Source: Porphyromonas gulae DSM 15663 (lineage in GTDB: Bacteria; Bacteroidota; Bacteroidia; Bacteroidales; Porphyromonadaceae). From it: a stretch of 47,473 bases of DNA. The stretch spans positions 1-47,473 of the forward strand of contig NZ_KB899166.1 of the NCBI RefSeq assembly GCF_000378065.1, read 5' to 3'. The notes beneath the pieces are model-generated. The model saw only the letters and a list, made by a program, of their open reading frames with translations. It was not told the DNA's origin and did not search any database. The position numbers and the translations under genes were made by a program. Of the stretch, positions 8,107 through 16,484 are shown piece by piece. Every line of letters begins with the position of its first letter. Positions within the stretch are counted from its first letter, which is position 1.

Positions 8107-8509
8107 GAATTTCTTTTCGAAACAACTTGGAAAAGAAAATGACTTTATCAAAATGGAAATTTCAATACCATTATATTCAGTCAACCATACGACACCATCT
8201 GTCGATCTATCTAGCATTGAAGTTGCTCGAAAAGAATTCATCAATTCTAAAAATATGAGCACTAATATGTGTTCAGCAGCCAACTCTGTTGGCTTGGGTA
8301 TAATCGGACTAATTGGCAAAGGGATTATAGATGTTAATGCCGTAGATGATTTAATAATAAGAGAGATTGCAGCGAGAAAAAGATACATGAAAAATGTTCT
8401 AGTAAACTTAGAGAAATCCATTCTTAATCAAAATGCCTCAACACGAAAAAAAATAGAATCATATGTCATTGAAAATCAGAAAAATTTCAAGATCCATGCC
8501 AATAAGTAA
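8021..8509 (+). CDS. Continuation of the preceding exported protein in another frame
   Basis: An open frame overlapping the end of the previous gene. From the T8 run onward it reads CKEINLARNFFSKQLGKEND and continues to HANK at 8509, with a glycine-rich hydrophobic stretch SVGLGIIGLIGKGIIDV that could be a membrane or membrane-active helix. If translated alone the most sensible start is the ATG at 8153 (MEISIPLYSV), giving 118 residues without a signal peptide. Because it continues the upstream protein without a gap if one T is lost, I read it as the 3' part of one gene of about 400 codons. It overlaps the start of the next gene by 14 bp. Function unknown. Confidence 0.5.
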   Translation: MHAYQRKHYKGDFRKKQINFFCKEINLARNFFSKQLGKENDFIKMEISIPLYSVNHTTPSVDLSSIEVARKEFINSKNMSTNMCSAANSVGLGIIGLIGKGIIDVNAVDDLIIREIAARKRYMKNVLVNLEKSILNQNASTRKKIESYVIENQKNFKIHANK

Positions 8510-9740
8510 GGTAATTCAATTTAGTTTTCTTTTTTTCCTATGCTTCAATATAGGCAATTCGCAAATCTCTGATTGGATTGCAGAAAAAGCAGCTGACTAT
8601 ATTGTAAACGGAGCGCAAAAACAATTAGGCAGTGCTGGTTCTCTAATCTGGAATTCGGCTGTAAATTCGCACCTAGAGGAAAACATAAAAAAAGAATCCA
8701 GAAATCTTTCCTCAATACTCATTAATAAGTCGCTTTTAGACAAAGTAGACAAAAAATATGACATGAATAAAGAAACCGATTTATATGGAAAGATCCAAAG
8801 AAGCCAGAGAAATAAGATAAATTCATTCTACGAAGTTTTAAAAAATCGAAATTTCAACACATTAGCAAAAGGAAGGATAAAAACAATTACAACAGCATTA
8901 TATGATTCGATCACTCTTTCAATAAAGGAAAATGATTTAGCTAGCCTACTCTTAACAGCAGTAATCGATTCTCTAAAGCTCCCGGATTTTGACAAAAGTA
9001 TTTTTGACACTATCCTTATTGACATAAATATGAATCACAATCTCTCATTCATTCTAAATAACCACCCCGATGCGACAAGGATTTACAACAACAGTTTACA
9101 CTCAAGTCTAAGAGCCAAATCTTCACATTTGTTGTATTGGAGCAAATATGCTGATGCACACCTAAGCAGTCTTGACAAGAAGAACAAGATTATTAACCCT
9201 AGAGAGATATACTTCACAGAAGAAAAAAGCACCATTTACATTAAACATAAAAATCAATTATTAGCAACTCAAAATGACAATTTTATAACTCCAAAAACAA
9301 TTGACATATTAAACTTAAACAAAAAGCCAAATACAAAATACGTATTATCTAACACTGTTTTTGAGACAGATAATCTGGGAAGAATAGTAAAAGTAACACA
9401 AGATATTTCCCCAAAATCTCCGGAAAATTCAAACCTTAGAAGTATTAACAAAAAAATGAAATTCAAAATAAAATCCCCCTCATCAAATTTACTAATCTAC
9501 CAGCCAACTTTCATTTCTTTTAATGCCCCAATCTGCTTTATAAACACTCTGTTTTTAACAAAAAATGCTTCCACAAAGCGTTTTATAAAAAACACAAAAA
9601 AGCAGATGAAAGAATATTTAAAGATAGGAGATGATTTCAGGGTTCAAACAAATATTATCTACAAAGATGAATCTGACACTTTTCTTCAAATTAGTGTCAA
9701 GTTTCCAAACAATGAAATTCAGCTCACAAACGACAATTAG
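8496..9740 (+). CDS. Unrecognised exported protein
   Basis: I place the start at the ATG at 8496, because the protein then begins MPISKVIQFSFLFFLCFNIG-NSQ, a normal signal peptide, and overlaps the preceding gene by 14 bp as in a coupled operon; an in-frame ATG at 8463 would add eleven polar residues before it. The 414-residue product has a Lys/Asn/Ser-rich, very AT-rich coding sequence. Residues just after the signal (ISDWIAEKAADYIVNGAQKQ) look amphipathic, and the middle is helical; the C-terminal third looks beta-rich. I recognise no catalytic motif or family. It forms an apparent two-gene exported-protein unit with the split gene upstream, next to the exported nuclease. Confidence 0.65.
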   Translation: MPISKVIQFSFLFFLCFNIGNSQISDWIAEKAADYIVNGAQKQLGSAGSLIWNSAVNSHLEENIKKESRNLSSILINKSLLDKVDKKYDMNKETDLYGKIQRSQRNKINSFYEVLKNRNFNTLAKGRIKTITTALYDSITLSIKENDLASLLLTAVIDSLKLPDFDKSIFDTILIDINMNHNLSFILNNHPDATRIYNNSLHSSLRAKSSHLLYWSKYADAHLSSLDKKNKIINPREIYFTEEKSTIYIKHKNQLLATQNDNFITPKTIDILNLNKKPNTKYVLSNTVFETDNLGRIVKVTQDISPKSPENSNLRSINKKMKFKIKSPSSNLLIYQPTFISFNAPICFINTLFLTKNASTKRFIKNTKKQMKEYLKIGDDFRVQTNIIYKDESDTFLQISVKFPNNEIQLTNDN

Positions 9741-9907
9741 CACGATTACAACAACTTAAACTAAATATGAAGTTGAACAACGATTAACCAAAATAATTTT
9801 TCAGGAAGCTACAGGTAAAATATCACGCACTAGGCTGACCGCCAGACTCACGTTCTATATCTACCAATAGGAATAAAAAACTTATTAAACAAATAGAAAA
9901 TGGCTCG

Positions 9908-9925
9908 ATTCGATGATTATCGAAT
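9908..9925. promoter_or_regulatory. Short inverted repeat before the metallopeptidase gene
   Basis: ATTCGAT-GATT-ATCGAAT is a perfect 7-bp inverted repeat ending 12 bp before the ATG at 9938. It could be an operator or a small leader hairpin; there is no direct evidence for either. Confidence 0.3.
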
Positions 9926-9937
9926 AATAGTAATAGT

Positions 9938-12055
9938 ATGAAGAAGAAGAAGAAGAAGAAAAAACAGCTATCACTGGCATTGGCATGGTCGCTGACTTTA
10001 CTTCCCGTAGGAGGATACACGGCATTTGCCCAAGCAAATACGACAGTTCAAACGGCGAACCTTCAAAACATAAACCCGATGCAAAAACGTATGTCCTTTC
10101 GACAGGAAATGCTCAGTGAACTGACAGACCTATTGGTAAGACGCTATGGCAAGGAGGTTCATTTTCGAGCTGACCGTGGCACTTCACAAGTAGCTGCTTT
10201 ATGGCGAGCCGGGGATGGCGACGTCGAGGCTTTTCGCACATTCGTACTCGAAAACTTCGAACCTACGCTCGAAGGTCAGCGTCGTATGTATAGTACGCTG
10301 GAGCGGAATCTGGAAATCCTCAACGGTTACTTCAACAAGATCGATCTGGCCCTGAAAGAACCCCTCCACCTCAAAGGGCCGGAAATCACCTCTCTGGATA
10401 TGATCTTCGGCGGATATAGCGCATCAGCACACCTGAGCGATGATCTCTATGCCAATAAGGTCGGGCTGATAGCTGCACTGAACTTCCCCTACTACTCTCT
10501 CGCGGAAAAGATGGAGCTGGGAGCAAAATGGAGCAGAGAAGAGTGGGCTTTTGCACGAATGGGTGACCGCTTTGCTTCGCGCATACCGGCCGAAGTACAG
10601 CAATACGTATCGGAGACTTTGACACGTGGGGATGCCTACATATCCGAGTACAACATCTGCATGGGCTACCTACGACGTCCCGATGGCTCCACGCTCTTTC
10701 CCCGCGACATGAAACTGATCACTCACTGGGGACTACGGGATGAGATCAAGAGCAACTACGCAGACCCCAAAGACGGACTGGAAAAGCAGCGAATGGTATA
10801 CGCGATCATCAAAAGGATCATCGACCAAAGCATCCCACGAGAAGTAATCAATAAGACGGACTTTCAGTGGGATCCGCTCAGCAATATGCTCTACGACTCG
10901 GCCGGCACTGCTACCCGAGGTCATGCCGAACCCGATACGCGATATGAATATTTCGTGGCCAATTTCCGTGCGATGCAAACACAGGATGCGTATATGCCAC
11001 ATCAGCCGAACCAGATCCTGCGTGCATTCGAGGGAGAGATGGAGATTCCGCAAGAAGACGTCAAGCGACTATTCGAGACCCTGCTCTCCTCTCCACAGGT
11101 AAAGAAGGTGGCCCAACTGATCAGCAAACGATTGGGACGCCCGTTGGAGCCGTTCGACATCTGGTACAATGGCTTCCGCTCGCAGTCCGGCATGCCGGAG
11201 AGCGAATTGGACAAAATCACCGCAGCCAAATATCCTACACCCGAAGCTCTGAAAGCCGATCTGCCGAACATCCTGCGCAAGCTGGGATTCGAAAGCAAAG
11301 ATGCCGAGCGGATAGCTTCTTTGGTGATGGTGGATCCTTCGCGAGGTGCCGGCCATGCAGCAGGATCGATGATGCGCAATGACTTTGCTCACCTGCGCAC
11401 ACGTATCGCCGATACGGGGATGGACTACAAAGGATACAATATAGCCGTACACGAGTTCGGACACAATACCGAGCAAACCATCACGATGAACGATGTGGAC
11501 TACTACATGCTCAACGGCGTGCCGAACACGTCTTTCACCGAAGCCGTCGCTTTTCTCTTCCAAAAGCGGGATCTCGAACTTCTCGGTGTCATCAAACCCG
11601 ATCCGCAGAAAGAGTACAACGAGGCTCTGACCAACTTCTGGAATTGCTACGAGATCATGGGCGTATCCCTCGTAGACATGGCCGTTTGGGAATGGATGTA
11701 CACGCATCCCGAAGCTGATGCACACGAACTGAAACTCGCCGTCATGGAGGCAGCCAAAACCATTTGGAACAAGTACTATGCCGGCATTCTCGGAGAAAAG
11801 GACGAGACCATTCTGGGCATCTATTCGCACATGATCAATTATCCGCTCTACCTGCCCAACTATCCGATGGGGCATATCATCGACTTTCAGATCGAACAGT
11901 ACATCAAGGGAAAATCCTTGGCCGTGGAGCTGAAGCGCATGCTCGTACAGGGACGGCTGGTGCCACAGTACTGGATGAAACAGGCTGTGGGTTCTCCCAT
12001 ATCGGTATTGCCCATACTCGAAGCCGTGGACCAAGCTCTCACGAAGGTGAAGTAA
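9938..12055 (+). CDS. Exported zinc metallopeptidase (HEFGH, gluzincin-like)
   Basis: A 705-residue protein. It starts with eight lysines encoded by an AAG/AAA tract, then LSLALAWSLTLLPVGGYTAFAQA, so it has an exaggerated positive n-region and a signal peptide cleaved near AFA-QA. The zinc motif HEFGH is at residues 505-509 (His505, Glu506, His509), and Glu535 in NTSFTEAVAFLF, 26 residues later, is placed to be the third ligand, the HExxH...E layout of gluzincins. I do not recognise a named subfamily. No C-terminal secretion domain is obvious, so it may act in the periplasm. Composition returns to about 50% GC here, marking the right edge of the AT-rich island. It is convergent with the lipoprotein gene, sharing a hairpin. 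Substrate unknown. Confidence 0.8.
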   Translation: MKKKKKKKKQLSLALAWSLTLLPVGGYTAFAQANTTVQTANLQNINPMQKRMSFRQEMLSELTDLLVRRYGKEVHFRADRGTSQVAALWRAGDGDVEAFRTFVLENFEPTLEGQRRMYSTLERNLEILNGYFNKIDLALKEPLHLKGPEITSLDMIFGGYSASAHLSDDLYANKVGLIAALNFPYYSLAEKMELGAKWSREEWAFARMGDRFASRIPAEVQQYVSETLTRGDAYISEYNICMGYLRRPDGSTLFPRDMKLITHWGLRDEIKSNYADPKDGLEKQRMVYAIIKRIIDQSIPREVINKTDFQWDPLSNMLYDSAGTATRGHAEPDTRYEYFVANFRAMQTQDAYMPHQPNQILRAFEGEMEIPQEDVKRLFETLLSSPQVKKVAQLISKRLGRPLEPFDIWYNGFRSQSGMPESELDKITAAKYPTPEALKADLPNILRKLGFESKDAERIASLVMVDPSRGAGHAAGSMMRNDFAHLRTRIADTGMDYKGYNIAVHEFGHNTEQTITMNDVDYYMLNGVPNTSFTEAVAFLFQKRDLELLGVIKPDPQKEYNEALTNFWNCYEIMGVSLVDMAVWEWMYTHPEADAHELKLAVMEAAKTIWNKYYAGILGEKDETILGIYSHMINYPLYLPNYPMGHIIDFQIEQYIKGKSLAVELKRMLVQGRLVPQYWMKQAVGSPISVLPILEAVDQALTKVK

Positions 12056-12146
12056 TCCATGCAAGCCTCTCTACCTCTTTCAGAGAATAACACTGTGTAA
12101 TGTAAGGACGATCTAAAACGATTTACCTATAGAATAGAGCCAAGAG

Positions 12147-12187
12147 AAGGGGACTATGTCAAAATTCGATTTTGACATAGTCCCCTT
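12147..12187. terminator. Bidirectional terminator hairpin between convergent genes
   Basis: A perfect 19-bp stem (AAGGGGACTATGTCAAAAT against its complement) with loop TCG, followed by TTGCTTTT. It lies between the ends of the metallopeptidase and the TPR lipoprotein genes, so it can stop both. Its arm shares CTATGTCAAAAT with a similar hairpin after fhs at 42183. Confidence 0.85.
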
Positions 12188-12223
12188 TGCTTTTATGGAG
12201 AGCCTAAGGGCTCTTTTTTCTAT

Positions 12224-13921
12224 TTAGCGGCGGAGCAGAGACTTGAAACCTCCGTCGTTTGCATATTTGGCAAACTCCAGATCCGTAGCAGCTTTCTTCA
12301 TCATGTTGCTGTCGAGGCTGATAGACTCACGAAGAGAGTTTACCACACCATCCAAATTGTTCGTACGTGCAGCCACAACAGCCATGAGGTAGTAAGTAGT
12401 GGCATCGGGGTTCTTTATCCTGTTGAGGATCTCTTGTGCGCGGTTGTAGTCGCGATTGAGGATATTGGCCACGGCAGCATTGTTGCTCTCGGTCTTACCG
12501 AAGGCCGCTACAGCCTGAGCATAATTGCCCTCTTGCAGATAGAGCAAGCCAAGAGCTTCGCCCAATTCGGGCACATTGGCAGCCGAGCCGAAATACTGCT
12601 TAGCCTGCTCCACATTACCCTCGTTGAGAGCCAGCAGCCCAAGGTTCATATCCGTTTCTGCATTAGGCTTCACGCTTGCAGCCTTTTGGAACCAAGTACG
12701 AGCACCCTCCAAATCACCGCTGCGATAACGCATCATACCGATATTGTTATAAGCACGATAGTCATCCGGATAGATCTGAGTAGCCACCTTGTAAATATCT
12801 TCCTTCTGAGCAGGAGATTCGAGCAGAGTAGCACTATAGAGCAGCTCCTCCACGGTCAGCCGGCCGGGGTTCTGGGCTGCAAGACGTTTGATCTCGTCAT
12901 CGCTCTTACCTATGATTTCGACATTGGCGATAAGGCGCGAACGACGTAGTTGGGGCAGGATATCATCCGCCAGCTGTCTGAATACGGTAGAGATATTCTT
13001 GATCTCCTGCTCACGCTGCTCGGGATCCGGATACATAGCAAGAACACGCAGAACAAGTTCCTTGTCCTGAATATCGCTTTTCTCCACAAGCTGCTTGAAG
13101 CCTTCCCAGTCCTGTGCCGTATAGTGTGCATTGATCTCTACATCCTTGATGTTGCTCTTTTGGAATTGTTTCTTCAGAGCAGTAGTCGTATTTTTCTCGC
13201 GCTGCTCGGACAGCTTTTCGTTCAGCTCCACACCGCCATCAGGAGAAGCGTAGGCTTGTACCTCCACCGTTACATCCTGATTGGGAGCATCCTTGGCATT
13301 GGCCACCAAGTCTTTCCAGTCTTTCACCTCACCCTTGTTGATTTCTTGTGCACGAATCTGTGCCTGTTGGATGAGGAACATGATATTTGCATCATAGGCT
13401 TGCTTGATGATGCGCTGGAATGCATCCGGAGCGATTGCCGCCGATGCATTAAGAGCAGAAGCCAAGGCTTCCGTACTGATTACACCATCAGCGATTTTGA
13501 GATCCGGAAGATTTATTTTCTTCCCTTTTACTTTGGCTTCGAAGGTTAAGAAGAGTTCACTCTTGTCCATGGCTGGCTTATAAGGGAAAGAGAATACGAG
13601 CTGCTGATTGCCACCATTGTCATAGCTGACTACACGCTCATTGCCAAGTACTTTTTCTCCCTGAAAAAGGAATGAAGGTCCCCATGATTCACCTGTAGCA
13701 TAGCGCAGCACAGGCTTCACTGTAAGTTCGGCTTTCTTATTGAACCATTTGGCAGGAAAAGCGATACTCACGGTCACAGGCACTTTGCTTCCCACGACTT
13801 CGAGTGGTTGTGGCTCAGCCTTTACCAAATCGGCAGTCACAGGACGTAATTTGCCGGAGCAGGAAGAGATGACTACCGCTGCCGCGCAAACGAGTAGTAC
13901 AGAAAAGATTTTCTTAAGCAT
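12224..13921 (-). CDS. TPR lipoprotein with an OmpA-like segment
   Basis: A 565-residue product. MLKKIFSVLLVCAAAVVISSC is a lipoprotein signal with the lipid-attachment Cys at 21, followed by SGK. Residues of about 30-140 look like a beta-sandwich domain. The middle carries VEVQAYASPDGGVELNEKLSEQRE, which resembles the peptidoglycan-binding region of OmpA C-terminal domains (Y-A-S-x-D-G...N..LS..R). The C-terminal third holds TPR-type repeats (DYRAYNNIGMMRYRSGDLEG, AETDMNLGLLALNEGNVEQA, ALGLLYLQEGNYAQAV). It is probably an envelope scaffold anchored in the outer membrane and touching peptidoglycan. The family is well represented in Bacteroidales but I do not assign a symbol. Codon use is that of an expressed core gene, with a promoter box 32 bp upstream. 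Confidence 0.85.
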   Translation of the reverse strand: MLKKIFSVLLVCAAAVVISSCSGKLRPVTADLVKAEPQPLEVVGSKVPVTVSIAFPAKWFNKKAELTVKPVLRYATGESWGPSFLFQGEKVLGNERVVSYDNGGNQQLVFSFPYKPAMDKSELFLTFEAKVKGKKINLPDLKIADGVISTEALASALNASAAIAPDAFQRIIKQAYDANIMFLIQQAQIRAQEINKGEVKDWKDLVANAKDAPNQDVTVEVQAYASPDGGVELNEKLSEQREKNTTTALKKQFQKSNIKDVEINAHYTAQDWEGFKQLVEKSDIQDKELVLRVLAMYPDPEQREQEIKNISTVFRQLADDILPQLRRSRLIANVEIIGKSDDEIKRLAAQNPGRLTVEELLYSATLLESPAQKEDIYKVATQIYPDDYRAYNNIGMMRYRSGDLEGARTWFQKAASVKPNAETDMNLGLLALNEGNVEQAKQYFGSAANVPELGEALGLLYLQEGNYAQAVAAFGKTESNNAAVANILNRDYNRAQEILNRIKNPDATTYYLMAVVAARTNNLDGVVNSLRESISLDSNMMKKAATDLEFAKYANDGGFKSLLRR

Positions 13922-13952
13922 AGTTTTTCATTGTCAATTGTTGAAACCGGAA

Positions 13953-13960
13953 CAAAGCTA
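13953..13960 (-). promoter_or_regulatory. -7 box of the TPR lipoprotein gene
   Basis: On the reverse strand this reads TAGCTTTG, matching TAnnTTTG, 32 bp before the start codon. No clear -33 TTTG is visible. Confidence 0.45.
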
Positions 13961-14194
13961 CCATTTTTTCTCTGTCTTATTCCATATCCATAAATTCGGA
14001 GTCTGTGCAGATCCCGGCTATATGTGCAACGCGGTTTCAAATTTAAGAGTAGGTATACGATGCCTTCCTGCACGGTGCAGGACACCGGCGTAGGCGTACA
14101 GTACCCATTTTTTGGAAGTTTATGCCACAAAAATTATTTCTAATGCTACTGCCCCAACCCGGAAATAGTAATTCATTGAACTCCCTTTAATATC
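13961..14194. other. Intergenic stretch with a small perfect palindrome
   Basis: No gene seen. TCCTGCACGGTGCAGGA at about 14066-14082 is an 8-bp-arm perfect palindrome of unknown role. Confidence 0.3.
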
Positions 14195-14295
14195 ATGAGT
14201 GTATTAGATTATTTCAGCAGTGGAAAGTCTACGCATTGTCGGGCGTTGCAAGCATAGATTGAGCGATATTCTTTATCGAGAAGAGTACAAGAGCT
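14195..14295 (+). mobile_element. Decayed 5' scrap of an ISAs1 transposase gene
   Basis: The ATG at 14195 begins MSVLDYFS, and after a shift of frame the text continues VESLRIVGRCKHRLSDIL, which matches the ISAs1 transposase at the left window end (MDVQVYFSKVEDPRVVGRCK then HKLSDIL). Only the first ~30 codons survive, frameshifted around 14218. It is an IS remnant beside the AAA ATPase module and dates an earlier insertion there. Confidence 0.75.
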
Positions 14296-14331
14296 CAAAG
14301 TCCCATAAAAAAGTATAATGAAAAATCTGGC

Positions 14332-15021
14332 TTAAAAGTATCCTTTCTTTAATCCGTCCTCAAGGATTTGTATCCAATCGTTGAAACGGGGGCATCGAGC
14401 TCGTATAGCATCAATCTCCAAAGCCTCAAATATCAGTTCTCCATCAGAAACCTTCTTATATTTTGGGAAAATCTTGATAAGGCGCTTAGAAGGCGAGGTT
14501 TCAGCCCCAGAATTGATATCTTCGGGATTATCGTAACTCTCTACAATTGCTCTCAGCTGATCTAACTCTCTTTTTTCGTCACAAACGATCTCAAACCCAT
14601 CCATACTCGTGTACATGAGTGTTTCCAATTCATGCCGCTGAATATATGGATAGAAGATCGAAGGATCAACACCTTGAATACCATGTCTAACCCCATGCTC
14701 TATAGCTGAGATCTTTTTACTATCGGTAGTATAGTTGGGAAAATTGTTTGGCAGTCTAAAGAAATCCAATAATGTAGTAATCAAGACATTTCTTTGAGCA
14801 GCTATCTTTTTTACTTCATTGCTTAAGGATTTGAAGCTAGCCACACCTCCCTTTTTATTAAGCTGCCTATTGGTGGTAATCTTCTGGGCATACATCGCCG
14901 GTATAGAGGTCGTAAACCAGCCATTGCGGTAGCCTTTGCTCATTAGGTATGGGATCACACGTTTATGAATAAAGGCAACCTCTGTATTTCCCTCGACAAT
15001 AAAAACAAACCGTTTTTTCAT
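14332..15021 (-). CDS. DUF4276-family, TOPRIM-like protein, partner of the AAA ATPase
   Basis: A 229-residue protein read from the ATG at 15021 (MKKRFVFIVEGNTEVAFIHK); an in-frame ATG three codons earlier at 15030 is an alternative, while more distant ATGs lie inside the ATPase gene. The pattern FIVEGNTE near the N-terminus, LLDFFRLPNNFP in the middle and IQRHELETLMYTS further on is that of DUF4276, whose Glu (VEGxTE) and Asp residues recall a TOPRIM nuclease active site. The start is 14 bp after the ATPase stop (5 bp for the earlier ATG), so the two are co-transcribed. Known defence pairs join an ABC-type ATPase to a TOPRIM effector (OLD-like, PARIS, AbiL), so an anti-phage effector role is plausible but inferred. 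Confidence 0.82.
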   Translation of the reverse strand: MKKRFVFIVEGNTEVAFIHKRVIPYLMSKGYRNGWFTTSIPAMYAQKITTNRQLNKKGGVASFKSLSNEVKKIAAQRNVLITTLLDFFRLPNNFPNYTTDSKKISAIEHGVRHGIQGVDPSIFYPYIQRHELETLMYTSMDGFEIVCDEKRELDQLRAIVESYDNPEDINSGAETSPSKRLIKIFPKYKKVSDGELIFEALEIDAIRARCPRFNDWIQILEDGLKKGYF

Positions 15022-15034
15022 ATTCCCCATCTCA

Positions 15035-16123
15035 CTACTTAGCCCAAGGTTGTCCACCAATGATATTTTTCTCCCAAATTTCTCCAAGGCTATAATCTTC
15101 CAGCCAAGCAGTAAGTTCTTCCGTAGACATACGCCTAAAGGTTGTCGCGTAGTGGGACTGATCAACGACGATGATATCCTCCGGAGCAAAGTTGTCTACT
15201 AGGGTTACAGACTGGGTTGTGATGATCACCTGCGACTGCAGAGAAACACTCTTGATAAGAGCTGCGAGTTTATTGATCGCCATAGGGTGTAGGCCAAGCT
15301 CAGGCTCATCAATAATAATGCTCCGAGGTGGCTCAGGCTGAAGCAAAAGCGTAGCAAGACAGATGAAGCGAAGCGTGCCGTCCGATAGCTGATAGGCGTT
15401 GAAATAGACATCCTCCGCCCCTTTTTGCTTCCATTCTAGCTGGATTGTACTCTCATTAAGACGATTGGGCATAAGGTTAAAACCCTCAAAGAATGGAGCA
15501 ACAGAGCAAACCGTACGCTCTATGCGATAGAAGTGCTTCGGGTGCTTTTGTTGGAGGTAATACAAGAAAGCTGCGATATTGGCACCGTCACGCCTAAGGC
15601 TATGATTGTCATCTACACGACATAGTGCTTTCATAGGGGATTGATTTCCTGTGTCATGGAAGTGGTAGATCTTCAATGCTTGGATCAGTTCATTAACAAA
15701 ATATGCCTGTCCCCAATTGTAATGTTTAAAAGAAGACTCATCTACATCGCGCTCATATTCACGTTCGTGCCATATCCCATTGTTGAATGCAGTGCTAAGA
15801 GACTCCACATACAATCGATTTTCTGCTATTTTTAGGCTTGCAATAAACCGATTGATAGCTTCCTGATTTCGCTCGCCGAAGTAGATATCCAACTTAATAC
15901 GATCGGTCATCTTCCGCCCCATATATAGGAAAGTATCCGCCCCACCTCGCTCTATGATGTAGCTCTGTAATCTCTGTTCATACAAACTATTGATCAGGCT
16001 AAATGCAGAAATAAAGTTGCTTTTACCAATCCCATTCCCCCCAATCAACACATTGATTGGAGAGAGTTTTATGGACTGATCTTTGATTGACTTATAGCCA
16101 GTGATATCTATTCTCTGTATCAT
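15035..16123 (-). CDS. AAA/ABC-type ATPase (RecF/OLD-like), sensor half of a probable defence pair
   Basis: The chosen ATG at 16123 gives 362 residues starting MIQRIDITGYKSIKDQSIKL, the usual N-terminus of AAA_21/OLD-type ATPases; an upstream in-frame ATG at 16171 would precede the promoter box. Walker A is NVLIGGNGIGKSNFISAF, the ABC-like signature is YQLSDGTLRFICLATLLL, Walker B is SIIIDEPELGLHP, and TTQSVTLVDNF carries the switch region, so all ATPase elements are present. There is no fused nuclease domain; that role would fall to the DUF4276 protein encoded just downstream. Such SMC-like ATPases sense phage or DNA damage in several defence systems. A scrap of IS lies at the far end of the pair and repeat-rich DNA at its head, consistent with an acquired cassette. 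Confidence 0.88.
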   Translation of the reverse strand: MIQRIDITGYKSIKDQSIKLSPINVLIGGNGIGKSNFISAFSLINSLYEQRLQSYIIERGGADTFLYMGRKMTDRIKLDIYFGERNQEAINRFIASLKIAENRLYVESLSTAFNNGIWHEREYERDVDESSFKHYNWGQAYFVNELIQALKIYHFHDTGNQSPMKALCRVDDNHSLRRDGANIAAFLYYLQQKHPKHFYRIERTVCSVAPFFEGFNLMPNRLNESTIQLEWKQKGAEDVYFNAYQLSDGTLRFICLATLLLQPEPPRSIIIDEPELGLHPMAINKLAALIKSVSLQSQVIITTQSVTLVDNFAPEDIIVVDQSHYATTFRRMSTEELTAWLEDYSLGEIWEKNIIGGQPWAK

Positions 16124-16153
16124 CAACTTGATGCTTATTTTCTTGTTCTGATA

Positions 16154-16161
16154 CAAAAATA
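16154..16161 (-). promoter_or_regulatory. -7 box of the ATPase/DUF4276 operon
   Basis: On the reverse strand TATTTTTG fits TAnnTTTG and lies 31 bp before the start codon at 16123. Confidence 0.4.
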
Positions 16162-16171
16162 AATAAAACAA

Positions 16172-16480
16172 GAGGCTATGTCAAATGAAGTGAATTGAAG
16201 CGAACCCTAAAACTTAGACAAACAACTTTTAGGGTTCTCTTCACGTCCTTGGCTCATAGCTTTTTCAGCACAGGCCACGCGCCAAAATTTCCCCGTTTGA
16301 CACTCCCCAAAACGTGGCGCGAAAATTTCTTGATTGTGGCGCGGGAAGCAAAAAATTTACGCGCCGAAACGAAAAAATTGCGGTTCCACTTTTTCAGGAA
16401 ACTCAGACCGCAATTACAGATTTTTTGGGACGTATTTCCGAGGTGACGATAGATCGAACTCGCGCTCATACAGCATATAC
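16172..16480. repeat. Repeat-rich intergenic segment
   Basis: No gene supported. The segment opens with GAGGCTATGTCAAATGAAG, related to the hairpin arms at 12147 and 42183, then an inverted repeat with arms AACCCTAAAA and TTTTAGGGTT (16204-16237). From about 16276 to 16375 the words GCGCC/GGCGCG recur with AAAATTT or GAAAATTT beside them (acgcgccaaaatttcc, gtggcgcgaaaatttc, tggcgcgggaag, acgcgccgaaacg) in both orientations. This looks like a dispersed non-coding element or a degraded MITE. Several short open frames here overlap one another and look spurious. Confidence 0.45.
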
Positions 16481-16484
16481 CTCC

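Noticed and set aside
11069-12064. 331-codon open frame opposite the metallopeptidase gene
   Set aside because: Antisense shadow; the forward frame has signal peptide and zinc motif.
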